Program-made: the position numbers and the translations under genes | In this document: positions 33,465 to 45,545 of the stretch, piece by piece | Numbering within the stretch: the stretch's first letter is position 1 | Layout: the number at the start of each line of letters is the position of its first letter | The notes under the pieces: generated by a model | Told to the model about the DNA's origin: nothing | Seen by the model: the letters and a program-made list of their open reading frames with translations, nothing else | The model's database searches: none | Assembly (NCBI GenBank): GCA_964030785.1 | Contig: OZ034979.1 | Span: 10,952,883-11,016,882 of the forward strand | DNA: 64,000 nucleotides | Origin: Siderastrea siderea | Lineage: Eukaryota; Cnidaria; Anthozoa; Scleractinia; Rhizangiidae | Reading direction: 5' to 3'

Positions 33465-35994
33465 CGAAGCAGAAATGATTGATACAAAAGCAAGAGAATA
33501 ACATCTTTGCTCTGGCAATTCGGTTTTCCTATCTGAAGGACCATTTCGAGGTAACATTCGACTACAAGAGTCATTAAGTAACAGAAATGTAACATAACGT
33601 GGTTCCTTTTAATCACATTCCTCTAAAACTCCGCCATAACAGGCTTAAAAAAATTCATTGTTCAATGAGGTCTGTCTTGAGTCATTTTGCAAAAATTAGA
33701 GTGATATACTTACTTTTCAGCACAAAGAAATAAAATCTATGCTACCAAGTGCAGAACCGCGCTACTATCCATCGCAAGTTTGATAACATCCTTCCAACAG
33801 AAATGATTTGTTTATTAGGCAAGAGAATAATGAGAAACACCTGAGAAACTGAGATGGCCTTTATTGCAAGAATAAGCCTTTTGCGGATAGATCTGAAGTA
33901 GAATGAGGATTTAGATCTCAAAAGTATGATAATAATTTACAATAATAATTACAATTTATGGAGCGCCAAATCCAAAGTCCAAAGGCAGTCTGGTACTTTG
34001 CAACGTTATAATATATAGCTTCCTGATAAAGTTTATTTAATAGTACTAATTTTTACAAAACATAGAATTAGTGAAAAACTTGCTTCAACAAAAAGGTTTT
34101 TTAAAGCACTTCTCATATTCCATGCAGTCTCATATAAAGTGAAGATAATTAGTGACAGGCTGGAACAGGCAGAACATCTTGACTTGAATTTCTCTTATTG
34201 GAGCACCTCCAAGTCAAAAGCAACTCGTGCATCACACAATATTCGCTTTTCATGCAATATTTACTCAAAAGAAGCGTGTCAGACAGCATTAGTTTCCATC
34301 ACAACAAACAGACAAGAAAGCCAATTGGGCATTTTAACCGGGCATTCTGACCCTCCCCACCCCTAGGTTTCACAAATGTTAGCGCGATCCTCTATTTATA
34401 CGAACGGGCGTGACGAAAAGTGTGATTGTGTGACACGATATTTTGACTATAACGTTACTGGATGACGTAATGTTTAAACTCTGATGACTCAGCTGATCTT
34501 TCTTATCGCTTTTATTTGTGCTGAAAAACGCAAATTCACTCAAACGTTGAATGTTGATATAAATTTGTCCACAACTGAGAATGCTCACACCGGGACGACG
34601 AAGTATTTCTGCTGTGCCTAGACCTTAAATACAAACAGTGAATATAGCAGTAGAATCAAAATATAACACTTGATAAACACGAGCTCGAGCAGATCGTAAG
34701 AGTATGGGGCACGTCAAGCCATATCTCATGACGTGATGTTTAAATCCGGTTTGGTAACTCGGGAATCCCCTCTCACGCAGCACAACGTTACACCGCTCCT
34801 ATACAAAACGCAACTTTCAAAGCAAATCACATTCACAGAAGCGTGATATGCTCCTGACATTCACAAATCCTTCTGACTCCCACATTTTTACACCCTCAAA
34901 ATGTCAATCCCAATAAAAAAACTCCTGCGCTAAAAAAATTTTCACCATGACAACTAACTAGATCAGACAACACAGCCAATTTCGCATTCAATCCTATCAG
35001 CTGCTTTACTCAATTGCGCATGCGTTATACAAGACAAATACAAAAAACCTTAACAAAAAACCCCAAACTTAACAACCCTTCGTCGTTGATATGTTAAATA
35101 CTGTAAATTAAAAGACAAGAACACACGAAGGTAACATTCAGCAGACTAATATGCGCATGCGTCTGAGATAAGACAGCACCGCTCTTGAGTACCCGTACCA
35201 CAAGCTTTACAGCACTTTGTTCGTATGTTAAGCCAACTGACTATCACGACAAAACCGTGCCCATTTTATAAACCGGCGGTCGCCATAGCGACGGCCGGTT
35301 AAAAATGGTCAACTGCTTCCTGGAATTTTGATCTCCAATTTTACACCACGGCATTGCTTTTAAGTTATTAGTCTTTCGTCGAATGAATGATTCGAGTTTC
35401 CATCCTGCTGTGAGGTTTGACAGTCGGCGCATTCAGTCAGAATTAAAACATCAAAGTCACAGGCACGGCATTTCTCCTGAGAATATGTAGGGCTTGAAGT
35501 GCGCGAATTTGAGCTACAAGATGCGGTACTGCGTGAATTTCTTCAAGCGATAAAGCGTGTTGATTAGCCCCTGCCTGACATAGCTGTGTCAGGGCTGTTG
35601 GGGAGAGAAAAAGAATACTTTTCCGCGCTTCTTTGGCGACTTAGCGCTGTTGAACCTGTTATATTCTCGCTGCTTCGCCGGCAAGTTTTTTCGCGCCATT
35701 TCTGTTTCTCTTCGCTGCAGCGTCATTTTACCGCGTCAAATCCATGTCATCGCGTGTCTTGTACATGACACCTGTTAGTAACTGGCTTTCGCTGACGCTG
35801 CGTTGGCGACGATCTTTCAAAAATGCGAACTTCTTACGGATTAAACTTGCACTTCTGGGTTTATTTTTTGCTTCCTTCTCACTCTTCATCTCTGCTTCTT
35901 TGTCAGCGGAAGTGTTTTCAGGGGCCGAGAGTTTGTCACGGCGAAAAGGGCGTACCGTGTTAACAACCGCTTTGAGGCGTCCGCCTTTGCGTGG
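33465..35994. other. 2.5 kb without recognisable genes
   Basis: To about 33800 there is decayed array-type repeat. Beyond that I see AT-rich unique DNA with only short chance frames. 35560-35990 is more GC-rich and contains TTTTTCGCGCCATTT and GCGTTGGCGACG strings, possibly a promoter or the 3' UTR of the C2 gene, whose stop codon lies at 35995. Confidence 0.4.
35271..35300. repeat. GC-rich hairpin
   Basis: AACCGGCGGTCGC (35271-35283) pairs with 35288-35300 with a single mismatch around a 4-base loop. No poly-T follows, and in this eukaryotic setting a terminator role is not implied. Confidence 0.6.
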
Positions 35995-36257
35995 TTAATC
36001 TTTAAGCTCGTACGTCTCGTCGGCTTTTGCGCGTGAAAATGAATTGGATTGACCACCTGGGGCAGACACGTTTCCCGTGATTAGTTCTTGTGTGTTGTGT
36101 GTTTCTCTTATGCCTTGAGTAATGCCACTCCATGTCACAACACTCCTTTCATCTGGTTGAGACTTTTCACTTGTCTTTAAATGCGAGGTAGACACGATAA
36201 CCGTCGGTGGCGAGCCATTGGCGCTTAGTGAGTCGGAAGGCGCCCACGCAGTTTTCT
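35995..36257 (-). CDS. Possible last exon of the C2-domain gene
   Basis: After a CCCTACAG acceptor, the minus strand is open for 87 codons and stops at 35995. The product is hydrophilic and Ser/Thr-rich (for example ERSVVTWSGITQG and NVSAPGGQSNSF), like a disordered C-terminal tail. It needs a preceding exon ending one base into a codon; the exon at 38052-38135 ends in phase 0, so an intermediate exon is missing from my reading. Assignment to the C2 gene is inference from strand and position. Confidence 0.35.
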
Positions 36258-38051
36258 CTGTAGGGACAAAAGTTTACACGATGTTACTAGAAACGACATT
36301 CTGCCACTGAACACTGTGGGAACGGCAGGTACTTAACCGTTTAAGCCCTAACAGTGACGAAAATGAAATTTCTCTTTACATTATCACAACTTGTTCAAAT
36401 ATTCAACTGATGAGAACAAGGGAAGTGATCACCAAGGATGAGATGTCTTGATATTTAGACAAATTCTCCTTACATAAGTTCCACAAGAAATGTGTGGAGA
36501 ACAGTAAGGAGAGTATGAATTTTCATATCAGGGCTTAAAGAGGGTTAAGGTTGTCAGTTAACGTTTGGCATGAATTTAATTCAAAAATTATTAATCTTAC
36601 TCCCGCTGAATATGAGGTGATTACAGGACCCAGGCTAAACAAAATCAACATTTCCATTGATCATCGATTCCACGTCGTTGAATAAGCCAAGTTAAACACG
36701 TTTTGGAACCCTTTTGAATAAATTTAAATGATTCTTAAGGGTGTTAGATGTTGAGTGACGTTGAAAGGTCTTGAACAAAGTTTGAACGCCACTAAATGCG
36801 CATTCGTACAACACAGTTGTATTAAAAATGTTGGATGATGTTAGTCAATTCTGTTGGATCGAAACCTTAACGAGCTCTGTGCTACGCGCCTTGTTCATTT
36901 GCTATTCATCAAGTTATTATTATCCAACGCAAGCCCGTGGAAGAAATAATTGCTTTAAAAGTACACTATTGTAGCGGTAATCTAAATCCAAAAGACTCGA
37001 CTCTGTCTTGTCAGGTGAGCAATTTGACATTGATTTCTTTCTGAATAACGGCTGAAATATAAATCTAGTGCTAAATTAGAATAAGCAAGGTACTGGAGAA
37101 TTTATTCTTCAAAAAGAAAGCAAAAACAAACAAAACAAACCTCTCTGCGCTCTGGGCATGAAAGTTCCCATGTTGTTGTTGGACTTGTCATCTTCAGCCT
37201 GTTAGATTATTTAAACAAAGCAAATGCTGGTTAGTACCATTGCATTACATTACATTACATTACATTGCGTTGCATCGGCACTGCATTACGTTACTTTACA
37301 TTGCATTAGGTTACGTTACATTGCATTGCATTGCTTTAAATTACATTGTATTACATTACATTACATCGCATTACATTGCATTACTTTCCGTTACATTGTG
37401 CTTATTTTAATTATTCTCTGGCATAATGAAAAGTTGACACGTTTGCCTTTGAAAAAAAAAAATTAATTGCAAGGAACCCGGCCCGAATGCGTTTGACGTT
37501 GATAATGTAACTTCTCTGTGTTAAAGTGGTGATAGTGCGGCAAATAAGAAGACGAAACGTTATAAAAGAGGGATTTGAATATTTACAAATCATCACGAAA
37601 GCAAACGACATTGGTTTGACGAACGTCCACACGTCAAATGTAAACTCTCCAGGTACAAATAGAAGTTGCTTACGAAAGTTCGTGAAACGGCTAGCGAGAA
37701 CAGAGACTACATCTGTTCCTCGTCAACAGTTTTCCATCTTTTGTTGCCATGTTCACACACGCTTACTCGTGTTTGCCAACATGACTTTGCAAACCTAAAT
37801 TTGTCCTGTGAAGGCACGCTTTCGTACGAGACGTATCGTACAAATTAAACATGTTGAATTTTATTATCTTCCAGGTTTCTTCGGTTGTGGTAAGTGGACA
37901 TAGTCTGGGTTGTAGAGTGGTGCTCAACGGTCCCTTGCCGCTGACAAAACAGATGGAAGGCTCAAGGGTAATTAGATTTAGGTACGTTAATTGGTGTTTG
38001 TGTTGTTACATACAGTACGTACCTGTACGCAACATTCTTAGCTTGCCTTAC
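36258..38051. other. Intronic or intergenic DNA, C2 gene 3' region
   Basis: No exon I can support. One candidate after TTTTGTCAG near 37961 would give a frame starting RQGTVEHHS and ending in a stop close to 37850; it could be an alternative last exon following 38052-38135, but there is no homology to back it. Confidence 0.35.
37237..37400. repeat. ATTAC-type pentanucleotide microsatellite
   Basis: A degenerate run of ATTAC/ATTGC pentamers, perfect near 37241-37266 and increasingly mutated to the right. Confidence 0.85.
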
Positions 38052-38135
38052 CTGTGGAGGCGTATACTTGAAAGCTATTTGTAGCTCTCCGCTTTTCACA
38101 CCACGGAGTCGATACCAGTGCTTCTCGTACGGAGC
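38052..38135 (-). CDS. C2-domain gene exon (end of a C2 domain)
   Basis: An 84-bp exon between a TTTCTTAG acceptor and a GTAAGG donor, phase 0 at both ends. It reads HWYRLRGVKSGELQIAFKYT, the last two beta strands of a C2 domain (W-x-x-L ... GEL-x-I). It follows directly in phase after 38579-38662. Confidence 0.72.
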
Positions 38136-38578
38136 CTAAGAAAAGAGTTAGAACGGGCGTAGTTTCAAAGAATTATATCACCGTTTGCGCAACATGAAAA
38201 ATGGGGCCTAATTTTGGCAAGTTTTCCCTTCGAAATCTCTCAATTATCCCAAAATTGCCGAAGCATCCTCATTGCTTTATGTTTTAGTCTCCTTTTTAGG
38301 GTAAATTATACCTCTAAGACGAATATAACGAAAAAACTGAAACGAGAATGCACGCAGATATTCCTTTTCTAGATTTCATCGATAACAATATCTGTCTAAG
38401 TATCTCATGCTTACACAGTTACAGACAGTAGAAGTTACACCAATCAAATCGGTGGGATATGATATCACATCAAATTCCCATAAAAACGTGTATTTTATCA
38501 TTTCCTAAATGGTGCAAAAAAAAAAATTAAGAAAGAAAAATGAAAAACACGAATTATTCCACGGCTTAGCTTTCATAC

Positions 38579-38662
38579 CATTCCTAAGTCTTTGAGTTTC
38601 TCTGTTGTAAAACCTATTTGTCCCATTTTTTCTTGCGACAGTGGATCTTTATCCCAAACTTC
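38579..38662 (-). CDS. C2-domain gene exon (loop 3 region)
   Basis: An 84-bp exon, acceptor CTTTTCAG, donor GTATGA. It encodes EVWDKDPLSQEKMGQIGF and continues TTEKLKDLGM. VWDKD followed by a GxIGF-like strand is the hallmark of the Ca2+-binding loop 3 region of C2 domains; the second loop aspartate of the usual DxDxxxxDD pattern is not seen, so calcium binding may be weak. Confidence 0.72.
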
Positions 38663-38834
38663 CTGAAAAGACGAAAACAAAAAAAAGTTGAAAACTAGAA
38701 TTAAGATCACAACCATCTTACGTTAACTGTTTTTATCTAAAAAGGCAGTCTTGTTATGTCTTGTTATGTCTTTTGGCAAGAGAACTTTTCTTGCGAAGGC
38801 TCAAAACAGTAAATTGTATTTCTTTTAATAAAAA

Positions 38835-39043
38835 AAGTCGCCGCACACGAGCCAAGGAGGCCCACACGGCCGGAACTTAACCCTGTTCCTGTAGCACGGA
38901 AGCAACTGAGAGTATTGCTTTTCTCCCCAGAATGGCATGCTAGTCCATCGCAGGGATACCCCCAGCAGTATGTTGCCGGGCCCTGAAGCACCGACCTTCA
39001 GATCTAAAGTCCAACGCGCTAACGGCTACACCACCACGCCCCA
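38835..39043 (-). mobile_element. tRNA-derived SINE in an intron
   Basis: The head, on the minus strand, has an A-box-like TGGTGTAGCCGTTAGCGCG (39015-39033) and a tRNA anticodon-arm-like stretch (TTGGACTTTAGATC); the B box is degenerate. The body contains GTATCCCTGCGATGGACTAG and GGCCGTGTGGGCCTCC, which I recognise as a SINE body common in anthozoans. It sits between exons 38662 and 39281. Confidence 0.7.
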
Positions 39044-39280
39044 CCTTTCCCTTAATTCGTTTGGAGGTCTTCATAAGGATTTCTTGTTTTGAGTTTTGCT
39101 AAATATGTACTTTTTCGTGTACGTTAAAACTTATTTTCTCGCGACGTTTGCCGAATGTCTCGTTGCTTGTACAAGGGAGATTACCTCTTCGATTTCATCT
39201 AGATGTGGCTACGTGAGAGTTTTTCAGAGCTCGCTTCCCAGTTCTTGTAGCTGTGAAAAAATTTGCTCATATGTTCTTAC

Positions 39281-39426
39281 CAGAAGCAACAACCCATTAG
39301 TGTCGGGCATGGCTACAACAGCTCTTTCTTTCCAAACCGGGTCGAGTGTGTTTACAATGGTTCGTGTCCTAAACTTCTCTTTTCCTTCACTGCCCTCTTT
39401 CACTGTTATCAACGGGTCACTTTTAC
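39281..39426 (-). CDS. C2-domain gene exon (start of last C2 domain)
   Basis: A 146-bp exon, acceptor CTCTTTTAG, donor GTAAGA. It reads GKSDPLITVKEGSEGKEKF then RTRTIVNTLDPVWKE, the textbook C2 core (G-K-S-D-P-x, then T-L-x-P-V-W). The SDP aspartate is a Ca2+-ligand position. The exon starts two bases into the first Gly codon, so an exon ending in phase 1 must precede it, but I could not find it between 39427 and 42179. It ends in phase 0 after LLL, consistent with 38579-38662 following. Confidence 0.82.
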
Positions 39427-39510
39427 CTAAAAGAGGAGAAAATTTAGTAAGAAAGTTTGAGGGTTTTCGGTAACATTTTAAAGTACCGGATTCATAGTTG
39501 AAACAAGCAG

Positions 39511-39608
39511 ACGTGAGCGTCGTAGGCACGAACATGAGTGCCGAAGGCACGAACTTCTAGGGGGTTTGGGGGCATGCCTCCCCCCCTGCCCACCCGGGAA
39601 ATTTTTGA
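39511..39608. repeat. Dispersed GGGGGCATGCCTCCCCC repeat
   Basis: Contains GTGCCGAAGGCACGAAC and TAGGGGGTTTGGGGGCATGC followed by GGGAAATTTTTGACG, a combination I know as a widespread invertebrate interspersed repeat. No coding capacity. Confidence 0.55.
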
Positions 39609-40582
39609 CGCTGTAAGTTTAATTATTTCGCGTGAAAGTACCGGACCTTACACGTCAAACGACCGGACTTTACGTCTGGCCTCCGGACTGTTGGTTATGG
39701 ACTGCTTCATTACGGGGGAGCTAGTCTCCGATGGCAATACTCGTAGAACAGAACTCGGTTCAACAACTTTCAGATCTCTAGGAAGAGTTCTTCTACTCAA
39801 ATAAGTAACTCAAAGTGATTTGTTAAAATTGGGAGACTTCCACATACCATTGACATCTTTTGCCACGAGATAATGTCATTGGTAAATATTTACTTCAATA
39901 GTTCCTCTCTCTCTACTAAAAATGTATAAGGTAATATTGATTATGACTGCCGCCAGCTTAAAATTGTTGGGGATAAGTTAAGTGTCGCTTGTGCGGCATG
40001 TGACGCAAACGTCAAGTGTTTTTGATTGGCTGTCAAAAGTAAATTGTGTTTGCTTTGACTTTTTGTTTCCTGGACTCTAGGGTTGGTTTAAAGAAGTTGA
40101 ACTAATCAGTCACATTCTCCACATTACGTATTTTAGACTGATTATCACCTTTTGATACGGATTGGTTGAAAAACAAGTCTGTCAAAGGGTAACCAATCTT
40201 ATCGCCTAATTTTGCTCTCACGTGTTTCCCGCGCTTTGTAACAGGTGCGTGTTTTCTGGCGCTTGGCTCGGGGTGCCTATTTTTGCTTAGAGTTCTGTTC
40301 GGTTCATTTTTGTTAGTTATTACTGGCCAGATATCTTTAGGCTTACAACTACAGTTATCTGCGGAAGCCCGAATGCTAACTAGTGGACGAAGATTCAGTA
40401 GGTTGCTTTAGAATCGCTTTTGAACCTGCTCTCAGCAAAGCTTCCAGCGTTTGTGCGTCAGTCTTGGCATCTTTCTAAAATTTTTAACGGGCGATACAAA
40501 TCGTGTTACGTTTTTCTACCCTATCATCAACGTAGTGGCCTAACATAGGCGGCAAATATTGGCATTGGAGTTGGCAGAGTTA

Positions 40583-40614
<32 letters not shown>

Positions 40615-41089
40615 CCATCATCATCATCATAACTTAATTGACCAGGGGCCCGTTTCTCGAAAGTCCCGGTAACTTTTCGGGCCCGGAGCTATATTTTAAA
40701 ATCAAAATCTATAGAATGGTGGTGTAGCTTTTAGCCCGCAAACCAGCTCGACTTGTTTCGTCGACACAGAATTTTACTTGTTAGCTTCAAAAACCAACAG
40801 AATTTGAATCCTTAAGGTAAATTTTACGCTCATAAAATAGCTTTCCGGGCCCGAAATGTTACCGGGACTTTCAAGAAACGGGCCCCAGGGACCATGAAAG
40901 AAATAATCTAACAGCTATAAGGACCCCAACTGGCGGGGAGCCAGACCAGTTGGCTATTTACAAGCGTGGCCGAGGAGTTGAACTCAGGGCTACCAAGAAC
41001 AACTCCAGCTAGTGCTTAGAGCGGGCCTTGAACCCGGGACCTTCAGATTTCAAGTCCGGCGCCCTAACCACTCGGCCACGCTGCCTCCC
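40583..41089 (-). mobile_element. tRNA-derived SINE with ATG-repeat tail
   Basis: On the minus strand the head is a tRNA-like sequence with A box TGGCCGAGTGGTTAGGGCG (41060-41078) and B box GGGTTCAAGGC (41025-41035), close to a Ser/Leu tRNA but without a usable anticodon stem or variable arm. The body includes CCCGCCAGTTGGGGTCCTTA. The 3' end is an ATG/ATC trinucleotide tract (40583-40630) like the tail of the array LINEs, suggesting mobilisation by such a LINE (inference). The body is interrupted by the inverted-repeat element at 40647-40884. Confidence 0.75.
40647..40884. mobile_element. Inverted-repeat element nested in the SINE
   Basis: The ends GGCCCGTTTCTCGAAAGTCC and its near-exact inverse (about 40850-40884) give terminal inverted repeats of roughly 40 bp, extending to TTTCGGGCCCGGA. 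CCAGG flanks both sides (40642-40646 and 40885-40889) and is the best candidate target duplication, though the G/C runs make the edge ambiguous. No coding capacity: a MITE. Confidence 0.75.
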
Positions 41090-41220
41090 TTTTTTCATGT
41101 CGTCGATGGGAAGATAATATATAGATTTAGCCAAGCCTAAAAGCGGAGCCCCCATTTTGTTTTGTTTGTTTGTTTATTGCTTGCAGTTATTAATTTGTGA
41201 AAATACTCTCATTCAAGTCG

Positions 41221-41345
41221 TTAAATTTAAAAAAAAAAAAAAAAAAAAAAAGAAAAGAAAAAAATTCCTACCCTCGCTGAGATGAGAGTCGCACCCGGGT
41301 CGCCGGCGTGTGAAATCGGATATTAGTCCACTTGGCCATGAGCGT
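41221..41345 (-). mobile_element. Short tRNA-like SINE fragment with poly-A/T
   Basis: The minus strand has TGGCCAAGTGGACTAATATC (A-box-like) and CCCGGGTGCGACTCTCATCT (B-box-like) followed by an A-rich/T-rich homopolymer tract (41228-41265). Too degenerate to be a tRNA gene. Confidence 0.5.
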
Positions 41346-42179
41346 TCTTTGATATTGTCTAAATTAATTTTAATACTTATTTCTTTCTTCGTGACAAGCT
41401 GCCTATCAGCATGAAAATGCTGGTGTTTTTCCTGGCAAAATGTGTTGGGAACGCCGTAAAAACCATGGTTGTGGACAGAAAAAACCCAAAAGCACTAGTT
41501 CTGCTATATTTGGCGTCGAAACCGCTGCGAAAAGCTGCGAACTCAAGCGGTGTGCCGACAAGGCAAATTTGAACTTTTCGCCTGAACTTTATCGCCTAAT
41601 CTTTTTCGCCTAAATTCGCAAGTCGGTATTTGGTGCTTAAGGCTTAAGAAAGAGTGGGACTTTATTCTTGTCCCCTGATATGTATGATACTTAAAAAAAT
41701 AATATTTATGAATGTAATGGCTTCTAGGGTGACGTACTGGTCCTGGAGGTTTACCCTCTAAAAAACCTTGGCCGTTTTCTCTAATTTCTGAAGAAAAAAG
41801 AACAAAATCCATCATAATATGCAACACCTAAACATTAACGCATCGTAACATGACTTTGGGGGCTTTGTTGTACTTGAGTGATTTCCTAAAGTAAATGCAT
41901 TTGTGCGTTTTTGAGCTAGAATTCCTATTTGTTAGAGCAGAGATATTCAAAATTACAGAAATTCATTGTAGAACGCCCACCTTCCCGGCCCCAGAAGGTT
42001 TCTTCTTTGCGCGTGTTCGACGGTCCTACGAGGACAAGAAATTCGAGGGCACTGGGGTTGAGGAAAAATCCCCTGTCCAGTTCCCGGCTACTTTGAATAT
42101 TCTAATCGCGGATTTAAAGGATCGTGGAATCTGAATGCGAAATAAGTCATGATTCGCGTGGCCAGGCATGCGCACTTAC

Positions 42180-42305
42180 CAGACTTGGCGACGGACACGA
42201 CGGGTCTAAAAATGGCGGAACACATAGCTTGCCCGCCTTCATCATTCCCGAGCCCTTCACTTTGTACAGCAAGTCGAGATTTTTCTTGAAGACTACAGAT
42301 GTTCC
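42180..42305 (-). CDS. C2-domain gene exon (after second C2 domain)
   Basis: A 126-bp exon, acceptor TTCAAAACAG, donor GTAAGT, entered in phase 0 from 43072-43176. It reads GTSVVFKKNLDLLYKVKG and then GMMKAGKLCVPPF. The last part lies where the final beta strands of the C2 domain are expected (x-G-K-L-x-V). The next exon was not found. Confidence 0.6.
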
Positions 42306-42573
42306 CTGTTTTGAAAAAAAGGAACAAGAGTTGAGAAATTAAGTAATTAATCGAGTCGTCTTTTTCCAGCCAACCCTTCAGACGCATGAAACGATGAATG
42401 AAACGGGACTATCTCCTGTCCCTACCGATACGCTGTCGTTGATTTCTTTCCAAGTAGTAAAAAATAGTACCTAATTAATCACACACCGAACTGGGAAACT
42501 ATTTGCACGAAATAGCACCAATTGGCTGAAACAACAAAATACTGTGATGGACTAGAATCCAATCCATTGAGAA

Positions 42574-42940
42574 AACCCGGGGGATACTCCCCGAAAATTT
42601 GGGGGTTGGTGTGCGGCCAACTCCTTTAAACCCTTACCCTATTCCAGACCAAAAAATGTGATTTCCTCTACCTTATTTCAGACCTGCGCAGGAACTGCTT
42701 CGGTTTGTGTAGACATTTGTGAAGGGCTTCAAATTTAAGATATTGATCAATACACACTTCTCAAGAGAAGATAATAATAAAAAAGGTAGCTTTTTTCTAA
42801 AAACCATACCCAATTCTAGTCCAGATCGCACAAACCTTACCCTATTTCAGAACAAAAGGGTCAAAATGTATACTCTATTTCAGACAAAAACGGCTCGAAA
42901 ACCGTACCCTTGGGCGCCGCACATACTAGCTTAGGGGAGG
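42574..42940. repeat. Dispersed CCCGGGGGATACTCC repeat
   Basis: Starts ACCCGGGGGATACTCCCC and contains GGGGGTTGGTGTGCGGCC and repeated CCTTACCCTATTTCAGAC-type segments, ending CCGCACATAC then a G-run. I recognise this layout as a common coral interspersed repeat whose usual right end is the inverse of the left; here the right end is degraded. Confidence 0.6.
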
Positions 42941-43071
42941 GGGAGGGGATTGGAAAGAAGTATAATATTCATGCCGCAGTGATCGGGGAGAAGCGCCAGT
43001 AGCTGCGGACAATTATGTTCGCAAGGCTTTGCCTTACTTGGCCGTCTTAGGCGTCTCGTTTTCTCTCTTAC

Positions 43072-43176
43072 CTCAGTCAAGGACAAGTTGCACAATCCCA
43101 TAAAGTCTCCTCTATCTTCCTTGATCATTTTGATGGCATTGGTATCTTTGTCCAAAACAACAAACGATAACGTCGT
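43072..43176 (-). CDS. C2-domain gene exon (loop 3, second C2 domain)
   Basis: A 105-bp exon, acceptor TTTCTTTAG, donor GTAAGA, phase 0 at both ends. It reads TTLSFVVLDKDTNAIKM and then EDRGDFMGLCNLSL: the FxVxDxD ... DDFxGxCxxxL pattern of C2 domains, with loop-3 acidic residues largely present (DKD ... GD). Confidence 0.82.
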
Positions 43177-44217
43177 CTAAAGAAAAAATAATATCACAAA
43201 AGCCTGAAGGTGAATGTTACACTGGGATATTTAATTCTGAATTAAGGAACTACACGAGGCGTCAGTTGAGTGCTTTCGAAATGACTCATCATTTATTATA
43301 CCTCCGTACGGCCTTCACAGCGGTCAAACGCAAAAAGTACGTCACTTCCAGTGCTTCAGTGCCTTGAAGTTTGAATTAGTTCAAACGTTTACGAGCGCGA
43401 AGTTAGTATGAAAATGATGCATAACGTGTCCCGGCAAACCGAATTTCTTGTCGTCAAAACTTGTGCACGACAGTTTGTTCATTTTCGACGTATATTCAAC
43501 GTAAAAAGCTGAAGTTTTTAGAAGCGGCGTAATGTTTGGTGGTTGAAGTGAAACTTTCCACATTTGTCCATATTTTTCTTACAAAATTATGGCGAGAACT
43601 GCGCAAGCTTCATGCTTTTTACCGCTGTTTACGTCCGGCCCTGATGACGGAATTTTTAAGAAAACACCTTGGTGAGTTGACTTGGGAAGGGTCAGATGGA
43701 TCGACGCAACTTGGTCAGGAAAAAGCCCTCCGGCCCCGCACAAGTCGTCTGTTCATTCAACACACGCGCACTTTAACGTTCATTGAGTATTCACGAACAT
43801 CTTTTCGAAATTTTCCTAAAGATAGAAATGATGGTATAATGGAATATTTATTGAGTAAGTTAGGACGGGCCTGAAGAAGATGTATTTGGCTCTCGGTCAT
43901 GGCGCACGGACCTTTACCAATATTTATAGTGGATGTATCACTTTGAAGTGGCGCCAAAGACTGCATGTCTAGGTGATTCAAAAAGCTATGCCAGCTTGGG
44001 TTACGGTCGCTGGTAGATAGTATCTTGTCTGAATGGTCAAGGGGAGGATCCTTGCCCTTCAGGTTGGAGTTTGGGCGTGAGGTCAATAACCTTTCCTGTG
44101 TTTACCCCTAAGGCCTTTTGCACCACATAATGCAATGAGGTATAAGTAGTAAATCTTCAAGCAAGAACACTTTCTCTTGTCTTCATAAAAACGAAACTGG
44201 CTTAAGTAGCAACAAAC

Positions 44218-44301
44218 CTGAGTGAAATCAGCAACAAGTATTTCCACCATAGTGTCCCACACAGGGCTTAGAGTTCCCTTTACGGCCTCTCCGCGCTTAG
44301 C
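44218..44301 (-). CDS. C2-domain gene exon (strand 3-4, second C2 domain)
   Basis: An 84-bp exon, acceptor CGTTTGCAG, donor GTTTGT, phase 0 at both ends. It encodes KRGEAVKGTLSPVWDTMVEI; GTLSPVWD is the canonical C2 motif (TLNPVWNE). Confidence 0.82.
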
Positions 44302-45545
44302 CTGCAAACGACAGACAAATTAGAAAAGCATTGTTTTCTTAAGGGAAGGTATGATGGTGATAACAATTGGTTCATGCTTTAGCGTGCGTACATCGAGTTA
44401 TGGATGCAAGCGGAAAGTTTGGAGAACACGAGGCAAGCGTAAGAGTTTTAATCGTAAACACAACGCCAAGACTAATTTAAAAGTTCGACGGTTTCTTAGT
44501 CAACAAAGTTCCTTGCTCGTCCTAAGAAATCAACCACTCTGCAACAATTTCTTTATTGTAATTTCTCCCTAGTTTAACTCTGCTACTAAGTGATTTTTCT
44601 TGGTCATTTACTCGCCGAGTTGCTCGCGAAGAAGACACTTTAGGCCGCTACAGACAGAAAAAAACAGGTTCAGTTTGCTTGCGCCATCGGCGTGCAGTCA
44701 ACAGGATTGTGGAGCACGCTTACGTAGGGTGAATTTGATTGCCCGGATTTGCTAGCTATGTTATAAAGTTGTTTGGAACGTGGTCACTGTTCTTGTATTA
44801 TGTCCTTTAGAATGCGACACAGTCTATTTTTGCGTTAATTAGTTGGTCCGTGATCCGGGATACGAACCAACCGCGTATTGGAACAACCAGTCTATACAGG
44901 CTTGCCCGTAACAATCCAGGCTTTCAGCGCTTCGCCGCTCGCGACTATACGGGTTTTTGGCGACTCGGATTTCGAGAGAAAAAGAGACTGTTAACAGTCT
45001 ACATGCATTTAAACAAGACACTATGCGTCGCACTATTTCTTTTCATCCAGAGCTTAGTTTCTTAAACAAATATTAAGGTTATCCAATCAACGTCAACAGA
45101 GTTCATGTGGAGTTCAGTTAATTATTTGTTTTAAAATATTTAAGCTTTTGTTTCATTCAAACTTAAGCCTAAAATTAGCAATGAAAACACTGCTTTTAAA
45201 CAAGAGAAGCAGAAGTCTTGGTTTACTTTGAATCCCAGTTAGCGTTAATCTGATTTTCAGCACGGTGTGTCAATGGTTGCAGCTAGAATAAGGGAAACGG
45301 AAAAAGTGCTGGTGTAAACCTGCGATGAAAGGTTATCCCTTTCAAGCCCCAACATCATCCTCCTTAGCCTTCATATCTTTTTTTTTTTGATACATATTGG
45401 AAGAATATGATTGCGCATCAAGACATTTGTCCCTGGTGATCATCTTCTTCATTCTCATGACCTGTATGTTTGATTATGTAGTGATATTGTAAGGAGAATC
45501 TAGATACTGGTCGCCACTGCGGCTTAAAGGGTTAAGTTTCTTTAC

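Noticed and set aside
35744..35998. An 84-codon plus-strand frame with a hydrophobic stretch
   Set aside because: It overlaps the end of the proposed C2-gene tail region on the opposite strand and shows no known domain.
37237..37400. A possible CRISPR-like or array structure from regular short repeats
   Set aside because: The units are contiguous pentamers without spacers, a simple microsatellite in a eukaryotic sequence.
41025..41085. tRNA-like sequence on the minus strand with good A and B boxes
   Set aside because: It lacks proper acceptor and anticodon stems and a variable arm, continues into a SINE body and ends in a trinucleotide tail, so it is a SINE head and not a tRNA gene.
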